A stretch of 64,000 nt of DNA from Enterobacter sp. ENT03 (GTDB taxonomy: Bacteria > Pseudomonadota > Gammaproteobacteria > Enterobacterales > Enterobacteriaceae): NCBI RefSeq assembly GCF_019218745.1, contig NZ_JAHUXA010000011.1, positions 1-64,000 of the forward strand, written 5' to 3'. Shown in pieces: positions 9,398-16,653 of this stretch. How positions within the stretch are numbered: the stretch's first letter is position 1; every line of letters starts with the position of its first letter. The translations under genes were made by a program, and so were the position numbers. Under the pieces are notes generated by a model. It had not been told where the DNA came from. It made no database searches and saw nothing but the letters and a program-made list of their open reading frames with translations.

Positions 9398-11737
9398 ATG
9401 CACACACAGACAATTTTCGAATTAAGCCAGGAAGCAGAAAGGTTGTTGCAGCTTTCCCTGCATAATCTTCATTCGTTAAAAACGATGCCCGTGGCACCGC
9501 TTGATGATGCACTGATTACCGATATTAACAACGCTTCTAATGTTCATCCTTTGCATTTCAGCGCGCGTGGTATTGACGCCCAGCAGGCGACCCTGAGCAA
9601 CGAATTGCGCAAAATTACCCGTCTGGAGATGGTGCTCGCTATCGTCGGTACCATGAAGGCCGGTAAATCCACCACTATTAACGCCATCGTCGGTACGGAA
9701 GTGTTGCCTAACCGCAACCGCCCGATGACCGCACTGCCGACACTGATCCGCCATACGCCAGGGCAGAAAGAGCCGGTGCTGCATTTTTCCCACGTCGGCC
9801 CTATCGATACGCTGACCCAGCAGTTGCAAATGCGGCTGTTTGGCGTCGATCGCGACAAGCTGGCGCAGAAGCTGGAAATTGATAAGGACATGCAGACGCT
9901 GCTGGACCGCATCCGGCAGGGCGATGCCTTTGATAAGCACTATCTGGGCGCGCAGCCGATCTTTCACTGCCTGAAAAGCCTTAATGATCTGGTGCGCCTC
10001 TCTAAAGCGCTGGATGTCGATTTCCCGTTTTCTTCTTATACCGCGCTGGAGCATATTCCGGTGATTGAGGTGGAGTTTGTGCACCTCGCCGGGCTGGAAA
10101 AAAACATGGGTCAGTTGACGTTGCTGGATACGCCGGGGCCGAACGAAGCCGGTCAGCCGCATTTGCAGCAGATGCTGAAAGAGCAGCTGGCGCGCGCCTC
10201 GGCGGTGCTGGCGGTGATGGATTACACCCAGTTAAAGTCCATTTCCGATGAAGAAGTGCGTCAGGCGATTGCTGCTGTCGGCAAGTCGGTGCCGCTGTTT
10301 GCGCTGGTGAATAAGTTCGATCAGAAAGATCGCAACAGCGATGATGCCGATCAGGTGCGAACGTTGATCGCCGGTACGCTGATGAAAGGGCAGATTTCAC
10401 CGACGCAGATTTTCCCGGTTTCCTCAATGTGGGGGTATCTGGCCAACCGCGCGCGGCATGAGCTGACTCATCGCGGCAAACTGCCCGATCCTGAAGAACA
10501 ACGCTGGGTACAGGACTTCGCCGAAGCGGCCCTCGGTCGCCGCTGGCGGCTGACCGACCTGGATGACAGTGCGCATATTCAGCACGCCGCCGAGCTGCTG
10601 TGGGAAGACTCGCTGTTTGAACAGCCGATCCACAAATTGCTGCACGCCGCCCATGCCAATGCCTCGCTGTACGCGCTGCGTTCCGCTTCACACAAGCTGC
10701 TCAATTATGCCCAGAGCGCCCGCGAGTACCTGGATTTTCGCTATCAGGGGCTGACCGTGGCGCTGGAAAAGCTGGAGCAGAACATCGCCCGGCTGGAAGA
10801 GGACACCCGGCTACTGCACGCTTGCCAGGAGCAGGTCAGCGACGAAGTGAATCATGAAGTGGAGGACGCGCTGGCCGCCGCCGATCTGTTCATCAATGCC
10901 GAGCAGACGACGATTATCAGCGAGATCGACCACTATTTTATCAACAGCACTCGCTCAGCCGAGGCGGGGCTTATCGATGCCGACGAGGAGTTTGGCGTCG
11001 GCAAACTGGTGCTGGACGATGAAAGCCAGGCGCAGGTGGCATTAAGCAAAATCCGCTCGGCCTGCGAGGTGATTTTGCTGGCGGCGCAGGATCGCATCAG
11101 CCGGGAGCTGGCCCAGCGTTTCGATCAGCTCGAGTACACCCTGACGCGCGCATTAAACGATGCGATGCGCCCGATTGAAACCCGTATAAAAGAAGAACTG
11201 AGCCACGCCGGTTTTCGCGCCCGCATCAGTTTACCGGCGTTTCAGGCCAGTACGCTGAACTTCAACACCCGGCAGCTGTTCGTCGATGCTATCGCCACCG
11301 AAGATATTCCCGCCGGGCAGTCGCGGGTCAGCGGCGTGCGTGACAGCATGTCGCGCTGGCTGAACAATCCCGGCTGGGGCTGGAATGATTTTGTCGTCAC
11401 CCGCACCCGCTACGTGATTGACGTCGCCTCGCTGCATCAGAACTTAGTGAATCACGTGGCACATTTTTGCGCGCAGATCCGTAAAGCGCTGGCGGCGCAG
11501 GTGGATGTCTCTGTGAGCGCCGGGATGGCGACCTTTTTTGCTGAGTTTTCTCACAGTTTGTCAGGATTACAGGAAAGCCTGCGTGACAGCCTGGCTATTC
11601 GCCAGCAGAATGAATCGACCACGATGGCGCTGCGTCAGCACCTCCGGCAATGCATCACCACAGCGAACTGGATCCACGAAGATGCTCGTCTGCTGCGCGA
11701 TGATATTCAAACCCTGTTTGCGGCAGATCAACCATGA
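9398..11737 (+). CDS. crfC: CrfC (YjdA) dynamin-like GTPase, clamp-binding replication-fork colocalization protein
   Basis: Dynamin-family GTPase of 779 residues. The P-loop GTMKAGKST is at 84-92, the switch/G3 motif LLDTPGPNEAGQP is near 244 and the G4-like VNKFDQKD is near 306; the C-terminal half is helical. In E. coli the homologue (742 residues) binds the beta sliding clamp through an N-terminal QL-type peptide and keeps sister replication forks together; a similar region (ELSQEAERLLQLS) opens this protein. It overlaps yjcZ by 4 nt (ATGA). It is about 37 residues longer than remembered E. coli CrfC, with extra sequence in the middle. Confidence 0.93.
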   Translation: MHTQTIFELSQEAERLLQLSLHNLHSLKTMPVAPLDDALITDINNASNVHPLHFSARGIDAQQATLSNELRKITRLEMVLAIVGTMKAGKSTTINAIVGTEVLPNRNRPMTALPTLIRHTPGQKEPVLHFSHVGPIDTLTQQLQMRLFGVDRDKLAQKLEIDKDMQTLLDRIRQGDAFDKHYLGAQPIFHCLKSLNDLVRLSKALDVDFPFSSYTALEHIPVIEVEFVHLAGLEKNMGQLTLLDTPGPNEAGQPHLQQMLKEQLARASAVLAVMDYTQLKSISDEEVRQAIAAVGKSVPLFALVNKFDQKDRNSDDADQVRTLIAGTLMKGQISPTQIFPVSSMWGYLANRARHELTHRGKLPDPEEQRWVQDFAEAALGRRWRLTDLDDSAHIQHAAELLWEDSLFEQPIHKLLHAAHANASLYALRSASHKLLNYAQSAREYLDFRYQGLTVALEKLEQNIARLEEDTRLLHACQEQVSDEVNHEVEDALAAADLFINAEQTTIISEIDHYFINSTRSAEAGLIDADEEFGVGKLVLDDESQAQVALSKIRSACEVILLAAQDRISRELAQRFDQLEYTLTRALNDAMRPIETRIKEELSHAGFRARISLPAFQASTLNFNTRQLFVDAIATEDIPAGQSRVSGVRDSMSRWLNNPGWGWNDFVVTRTRYVIDVASLHQNLVNHVAHFCAQIRKALAAQVDVSVSAGMATFFAEFSHSLSGLQESLRDSLAIRQQNESTTMALRQHLRQCITTANWIHEDARLLRDDIQTLFAADQP

Positions 11738-12618
11738 AAAACCGACTTCTTGACGGACCCGGGCAGACGCTGGAGTGCATCCAGCCAAAATTTATTGTCG
11801 ATCTGGTACAGGGCATTGATGCCCCTCGTCATGCGCAGATCGTGCCGCAGCAGCAGGTCTTCCGCGAGCGGCTGACGCAGGAGATCATGACCCAGACGCA
11901 ACTGCGTCCGTGGGCGATGTCCGGCATGTACCATGAGAACGACGCGCTACGTCTCGGGCTGGTGGAGAAACTCGCCAGCATGTTTGATCCGGGCCAGCTG
12001 GCGCTGGCGCGCATCACCCAGCGGCTGACGGTGTTGCAACAAAACGTCGAACGCCGTCCGGGGCTGACTGCCGCGCTGCAAAAACAGTATGACGATCTGC
12101 TGGCGCATTTCAGTCTGCGTGCCGCCTCGAAAGAAAAAGCCCTGACCCAGCGCGGGCTGATGGTGCAGGCCGGATTACACAGTGAGCAGATTTTTACCCG
12201 CTGGCGCGCCGGAAAATATGACGGCTGGTCGCTGGCCGGGCGCTGTTTCATCGCGCTGGAAGAGCTGCGCTGGGGGCCGTTTGGCGATGCCTGTCGTTTG
12301 ACCCGCCCGGAAGTCTCCAGTCTGCTGAAAGACAATCTGCGTATTATGGCCGCCGACTTTATGGCGCAGGGGATTGGCGCATCGCCGGCGACCCGTCATT
12401 TCTATCATCAATGGTTAACCACGCCGTCCACGCCGGGTCTGATGGACAATAAAGATCTGCTGGGCTGGATGGGGGACTGGTGCGATGCCGATCGTCATCC
12501 GGTGTGCTGGTCGGTGACGCAAAACTGGCAAACGGTGGCGCTGGGTATGCCGCGACTCTGTTCTGCAACGCGCCTGGCAACGGCGCTGGTGGAAGAAGTG
12601 TTTAGCGAGGGTATGTAA
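11734..12618 (+). CDS. yjcZ: YjcZ-family protein, partner of CrfC
   Basis: Protein of 294 residues closely matching E. coli YjcZ (shared MKNRLLDG, IQPKFIVDLVQGIDAPRHAQ, QLRPWAM and SVTQNWQ blocks). No catalytic motif is recognisable. Its ATG overlaps the crfC stop codon, so both proteins are probably made together in fixed ratio; the conserved pairing suggests a role with the dynamin-like protein. A strong hairpin follows directly. Confidence 0.92.
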   Translation: MKNRLLDGPGQTLECIQPKFIVDLVQGIDAPRHAQIVPQQQVFRERLTQEIMTQTQLRPWAMSGMYHENDALRLGLVEKLASMFDPGQLALARITQRLTVLQQNVERRPGLTAALQKQYDDLLAHFSLRAASKEKALTQRGLMVQAGLHSEQIFTRWRAGKYDGWSLAGRCFIALEELRWGPFGDACRLTRPEVSSLLKDNLRIMAADFMAQGIGASPATRHFYHQWLTTPSTPGLMDNKDLLGWMGDWCDADRHPVCWSVTQNWQTVALGMPRLCSATRLATALVEEVFSEGM

Positions 12619-12645
12619 TTCCCCTCCCGCCAGGCGAGAGGGGAA
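12619..12645. terminator. Bidirectional hairpin between convergent yjcZ and kdgT
   Basis: TTCCCCTC at 12619-12626 pairs perfectly with GAGGGGAA at 12638-12645 across an 11-nt loop. It lies between the yjcZ stop and the kdgT stop and likely ends transcription from both sides, although neither side has a long T tract. Confidence 0.6.
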
Positions 12646-12652
12646 GAATACG

Positions 12653-13654
12653 TTAGTGATGCAACGACTCCGCCGCTTTTTCCTGCTCAACCGCTGCCGA
12701 CTGCTGCGGATTACCATAACGCTTCGCATACAGCGCCGTAATGATCGGCACCAGAATCGCCGTCACAATCACACTGGCTGCCACCAGCGCCGTGGCCGAT
12801 GCCGCAACCGGTTCGAATGCCGGGTTAATCTGCGCGATAATCACCGGGTTTGCCACCGCCGCACCTGCTGCTGATGACGCTGCTACCCCCGCCGTACCGT
12901 TACCCCCGCCAATCCAGCGGTCTGCCAGGATAAGCGGAATACCGGTAATGATAATGACCGCCACGCCCAGGAAGATCCCCAGCAGGCCCGTATTCATGAT
13001 CACATTCAGGTTGATGGTGTTACCCAGCGCGAAGCCGAAGAAGGGGATCAGCACCGGAGTGGCTTTGCTGAAGAACGCACGGAAATCGTGATCAAGGTTG
13101 CCGAGGGCAAAACCAATCAGGAACGGCAGGACCGCGCCAATGAAATGATGCGGTTCAAACGAGGCCAGACCGGCAGAACCGAGGATCACCATGGTCATCA
13201 GCGGACCGGATTCCAGCGACATCAACACGAAAGCGCCAGACTCTTCTTTGGTGCCGTACTGGTTCATCAGGCTGGCGTACAGCCCGCCGTTGGTCATGTC
13301 CATCGCCGAGACGATAGCCAGTACCGACAGCCCGGCAAAGAAGCCCGCTTCAATGCCGTGTTCCGGAATAAAGGTGGCGGCAATCATTGCCACAATCCAT
13401 GCGACGGCAATTTTTGTGAGCACTAACGTACCGGATTTGCGCAATACCGTGCCGGTGGCGCGTAAATCAATGGAAGCGCCAATACAAAAGAACCACACCG
13501 CCAGAATAGGTACGGTACCGGTAATCATTCCTTTAGTGAATGAACCAAAATAAGCACCGGTATCCGGTGCCAGGGTATTTAAAATGGCACCCAGCAGCAG
13601 GGGAACCAGCATCATCCCGCCGGGGATGCGTTCGATCGTGGCCTTGATTTTCAT
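12653..13654 (-). CDS. kdgT: 2-keto-3-deoxygluconate permease KdgT
   Basis: Inner-membrane symporter of 333 residues for 2-keto-3-deoxygluconate, a pectin and hexuronate breakdown product. It follows E. coli/Erwinia KdgT almost throughout ([83 protein letters not shown]). It sits between yjcZ and proP, which are adjacent in E. coli K-12, so it is an insertion or relocation relative to that genome. A KdgR-like box lies about 205 nt upstream of the start. Confidence 0.93.
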   Translation of the reverse strand: MKIKATIERIPGGMMLVPLLLGAILNTLAPDTGAYFGSFTKGMITGTVPILAVWFFCIGASIDLRATGTVLRKSGTLVLTKIAVAWIVAMIAATFIPEHGIEAGFFAGLSVLAIVSAMDMTNGGLYASLMNQYGTKEESGAFVLMSLESGPLMTMVILGSAGLASFEPHHFIGAVLPFLIGFALGNLDHDFRAFFSKATPVLIPFFGFALGNTINLNVIMNTGLLGIFLGVAVIIITGIPLILADRWIGGGNGTAGVAASSAAGAAVANPVIIAQINPAFEPVAASATALVAASVIVTAILVPIITALYAKRYGNPQQSAAVEQEKAAESLHH

Positions 13655-13858
13655 TGATGATCCTCACGCTTCATCGCGCCATGCACGGCAGAGAAGCTAA
13701 AAAATGTAAAATTAATAAATTCAATAAGATAATTCGCTGATGAGCCGGTTTGTGCTCATCGCGGGGATCGCGTTATATGCCGACAGGTGCCGCCAGTGCT
13801 TTCCTCTTAACGTGTGCCTGGCGCTATCATGCGATCATCGGAATATTGATTCAATGAA

Positions 13859-13877
13859 AACGAAACAGTGTTTTAGT
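13859..13877. promoter_or_regulatory. Candidate KdgR operator upstream of kdgT
   Basis: The core GAAACAGTGTTTTA fits the KdgR palindrome RAAAYRNYRTTTYA at every position. KdgR represses ketodeoxygluconate uptake and catabolism genes in enterobacteria, including kdgT, so both sequence and neighbour agree. Distance to the kdgT start is about 205 nt. Confidence 0.6.
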
Positions 13878-14041
13878 TATGTAGATCACATATTTCACGT
13901 AAAGTTTCTTAATGGCTCCAGATATTAAAAAGCCTGTAAATGAGATGTAAAAAGAAGGTGTTGTTTGGCAGGGAAGAAAGAGGTTTGAGGATCACCTTAA
14001 TCCCAGAAAAAATGGGGATTTGTCAGCAATTGGTAAATATG

Positions 14042-14057
14042 TGTGAAGTTGATCACC
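14042..14057. promoter_or_regulatory. CRP site in the proP promoter region
   Basis: TGTGAAGTTGATCACC matches the TGTGA-N6-TCACA consensus except for the last base. A near-identical CRP site controls promoter P1 of E. coli proP. The proP start lies about 220 nt downstream. Confidence 0.7.
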
Positions 14058-14274
14058 GTTTTAAACCCTGTTAGGGTTACGAGGTCATTAACTGCCCGAA
14101 CAGGCGTCAACAGGTTTGGCTGTCCAGACTTTAGCCAGCTTACGTAACCAAACCTGCTACGCTTGATATATAAGAACGCAACCACCCGACAACCATTTAA
14201 TGCGCAGTGTAATGACGACCGTTTTTACGCTTTCGTTGGCTGTGCGTTCAGGGCAAAGTCCATGAGGATAAAGG

Positions 14275-15777
14275 ATGTTAAAAAGGAAAAAAGTAAAGCC
14301 AATTACGCTGGGTGACGTGACCATTATTGATGATGGGAAACTTCGCAAAGCGATCACCGCCGCATCGCTGGGTAATGCGATGGAGTGGTTTGATTTCGGT
14401 GTTTATGGGTTTGTTGCGTATGCGCTCGGTAAGGTCTTCTTCCCGGATGCCAACCCCAGCGTACAGATGATTGCTGCGCTGGCGACCTTCTCTGTTCCCT
14501 TCCTTATTCGCCCGCTGGGCGGATTGTTCTTCGGCATGTTAGGCGATAAGTATGGCCGTCAGAAAATACTCGCCATGACGATTGTCATCATGTCCGTCAG
14601 TACCTTCTGTATAGGTCTGATCCCGTCTTATGCCTCTATAGGTATCTGGGCGCCGATCCTGCTGCTGCTGTGTAAAATGGCGCAGGGGTTCTCGGTCGGT
14701 GGCGAGTACACCGGGGCGTCGATCTTTGTGGCGGAGTACTCCCCTGACCGTAAGCGTGGCTTTATGGGCAGCTGGCTGGACTTCGGTTCTATTGCCGGTT
14801 TTGTGCTCGGCGCGGGCGTAGTGGTGCTGATCTCAACGGTAATTGGTGAAGAGAACTTCCTCGACTGGGGCTGGCGTCTGCCGTTCTTCCTGGCGCTGCC
14901 GCTGGGTCTGATTGGTCTGTATCTGCGTCATGCGTTAGAAGAGACGCCGGCATTCCAGCAGCATGTCGATAAGCTGGAGCAGGGCGATCGTGAAGGGTTG
15001 CAGGACGGGCCGAAAGTCTCGTTTAAAGAGATTGCGACCAAGCACTGGCGCAGTCTGCTGGCCTGTATTGGTCTGGTGATCTCCACCAACGTGACCTACT
15101 ACATGCTGCTGACCTATATGCCAAGCTACCTGTCGCATAACCTGCATTATTCCGAAGATCATGGCGTGCTGATTATCATCGCTATCATGATCGGTATGTT
15201 GTTTGTGCAGCCGGTGATGGGCCTGCTGAGTGACCGCTTTGGCCGTCGTCCGTTTATCATTCTGGGCAGCGTGGCGCTGTTCTCGCTGGCGATCCCGGCG
15301 TTCATTATGATCAACAGTAATATCATCGGGCTGATTTTTGCTGGTCTGCTGATGCTGGCGGTGATCCTGAACTGCTTCACCGGCGTCATGGCCTCATCGT
15401 TACCCGCGATGTTCCCGACGCATATCCGTTTCAGTGCGCTGGCGAGTGCCTTTAATATTTCGGTGTTGATCGCGGGTCTGACGCCAACGCTGGCCGCGTG
15501 GCTGGTGGAAAGCTCAGAGAACCTGATGATGCCGGCCTATTATCTGATGGTGGTAGCGGTGATTGGTTTCATTACCGGTATTACTATGAAAGAGACGGCG
15601 AATCGCCCACTGCGCGGCGCGACGCCTGCTGCATCGGACATTCAGGAAGCCCGTGAGATCCTGCGTGAGCATCACGATAATATCGAACAGAAAATCGAAG
15701 ATATTGATCAAGAGATCGCCGAGCTTCAGGAGAAGCGTACCCGTCTGGCGCAGCAGCATCCGCGTATAGACGAGTAA
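14275..15777 (+). CDS. proP: Osmoregulated proline/glycine betaine:H+ symporter ProP
   Basis: Major-facilitator transporter of 500 residues that takes up proline, glycine betaine and ectoine under hyperosmotic stress. Family blocks are present: NAMEWFDFGVYGF near residue 34, the RPLGGLFFGMLGDKYGRQ loop near 80-97, SVGGEYTGASIFVAEY and the second GLLSDRFGRRPF loop. The C-terminal tail (EHHDNIEQKIEDIDQEIAELQEKRTRL and beyond) has the heptad pattern of the antiparallel coiled coil that tunes the osmolality set point in E. coli ProP. Confidence 0.97.
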   Translation: MLKRKKVKPITLGDVTIIDDGKLRKAITAASLGNAMEWFDFGVYGFVAYALGKVFFPDANPSVQMIAALATFSVPFLIRPLGGLFFGMLGDKYGRQKILAMTIVIMSVSTFCIGLIPSYASIGIWAPILLLLCKMAQGFSVGGEYTGASIFVAEYSPDRKRGFMGSWLDFGSIAGFVLGAGVVVLISTVIGEENFLDWGWRLPFFLALPLGLIGLYLRHALEETPAFQQHVDKLEQGDREGLQDGPKVSFKEIATKHWRSLLACIGLVISTNVTYYMLLTYMPSYLSHNLHYSEDHGVLIIIAIMIGMLFVQPVMGLLSDRFGRRPFIILGSVALFSLAIPAFIMINSNIIGLIFAGLLMLAVILNCFTGVMASSLPAMFPTHIRFSALASAFNISVLIAGLTPTLAAWLVESSENLMMPAYYLMVVAVIGFITGITMKETANRPLRGATPAASDIQEAREILREHHDNIEQKIEDIDQEIAELQEKRTRLAQQHPRIDE

Positions 15778-15786
15778 CGTCTTTTT

Positions 15787-15812
15787 CCGCCCTCTTCTGT
15801 GGAAGAGGGCGG
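15787..15812. terminator. Hairpin after proP
   Basis: CCGCCCTCTTC at 15787-15797 and GAAGAGGGCGG at 15802-15812 form a perfect 11-bp stem with a TGTG loop, 9 nt after the proP stop. There is no T tract after it, so it may stabilise the mRNA 3' end rather than stop polymerase alone. Confidence 0.6.
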
Positions 15813-15816
15813 ATGA

Positions 15817-15924
15817 TCAACATCCCGCCGCAATAACATCCCCGTTCGCACTTACCGGTATCACCGTTAAACACAGCACCGCCGCAAACAGCGTAATCGC
15901 GATCCCACCGACGATTTTCAGCAA
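15817..15924 (-). other. Possible 35-residue membrane peptide or coding relic downstream of yjdF
   Basis: Directly after the yjdF stop, and in the same frame, an open stretch reads LLKIVGGIAITLFAAVLCLTVIP..., one hydrophobic segment preceded by a lysine. A TTG at 15924 could start it, but no Shine-Dalgarno sequence is visible. It could be a small membrane protein, an eroded gene end, or chance. It does not match anything I recognise. Confidence 0.2.
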
Positions 15925-15942
15925 TGATGACCAGAGCAGGGG

Positions 15943-16557
15943 TTACGCCGCGTTAAGGTAGCGGGTTAACTGGCGCTGATGGTAGCGCGCCAGCAGCAAG
16001 ACCGTGGTCAGCGCGCCCAGCAAGGCGCAGAACATGTCTGACTGGGTATCCCACGGATCGCCCTGGGTGCCGAGGAAATCGTCTGCGCCCTGGCCCATCG
16101 CCAGCGCCGCCCACCATTCGATCAGCTCATACATGGCGCTGATCGCCAGCGCAATGCAGCACACCACAAAGCCGAGCATTTTACGCCCGCGCACAAAGGC
16201 GCCGCGCACCAGGATCTCCCGCGCCGCCAGCGCAGGCACCAGCCCCTGGAAAAAGTGACCGAGTTTGTCATACGGGTTACGGCTGAGTCCCAGCCACGCC
16301 TGCACCTCAAAGCCAATCGGTACTTTCGCGTAAGTGTACATACCCCCGACCATCAGAATAATGGCGTGGAAAAAAATCAGCGTATACAGCAGCGGCGTCA
16401 GGGGATAACGCGCATGGGTGGCCCACAGCAGCGGCACGAGGATCAGCACCGGCGTGACTTCCATCAGCCAGGTAATTTTATCGCCGGCGTAAATACCGGT
16501 GTAGACAACAATCAGCGCAAGCAGCAGGGCAGCGAGTTTTAAGCGTGAGGATGGCAT
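15943..16557 (-). CDS. yjdF: YjdF inner-membrane protein (DUF2238)
   Basis: Polytopic membrane protein of 204 residues that follows E. coli YjdF. Hydrophobic segments alternate with conserved polar blocks NPYDKLGHFFQG near 94, SAMYELIEWWAALAMGQGADDFLGTQGDPWDTQSDM near 139-175. The conserved acidic and histidine residues within the membrane are typical of DUF2238, whose function is unknown. The pmrAB-eptA, adi and mel genes found between proP and yjdF in E. coli are missing here. A 9-bp hairpin (16559-16580) lies immediately upstream of the start. Confidence 0.9.
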   Translation of the reverse strand: MPSSRLKLAALLLALIVVYTGIYAGDKITWLMEVTPVLILVPLLWATHARYPLTPLLYTLIFFHAIILMVGGMYTYAKVPIGFEVQAWLGLSRNPYDKLGHFFQGLVPALAAREILVRGAFVRGRKMLGFVVCCIALAISAMYELIEWWAALAMGQGADDFLGTQGDPWDTQSDMFCALLGALTTVLLLARYHQRQLTRYLNAA

Positions 16558-16623
16558 GGGTTTTCATCCGAATGAAAACCTTAACTATTGACCGGAACGG
16601 CGGCGGAAACAACCTGAAAATAA

Positions 16624-16645
16624 CAGGGGCCGTGGCCGGCCCCTG
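16624..16645 (-). terminator. Terminator of the autotransporter gene
   Basis: CAGGGGCCG and CGGCCCCTG form a perfect 9-bp stem with a TGGC loop. On the minus strand it is followed by TTATTTTC, so it reads as an intrinsic terminator just past the autotransporter stop codon. Confidence 0.75.
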
Positions 16646-16653
16646 GGGATACA

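Noticed and set aside
13740..13928. 62-codon frame upstream of kdgT
   Set aside because: It runs over the candidate KdgR operator and promoter and has no family resemblance.
16559..16580. Considered the hairpin upstream of yjdF as a riboswitch
   Set aside because: It is a simple 9-bp hairpin; the yjdF-motif riboswitch known from Firmicutes belongs to an unrelated gene and has a much larger structure.
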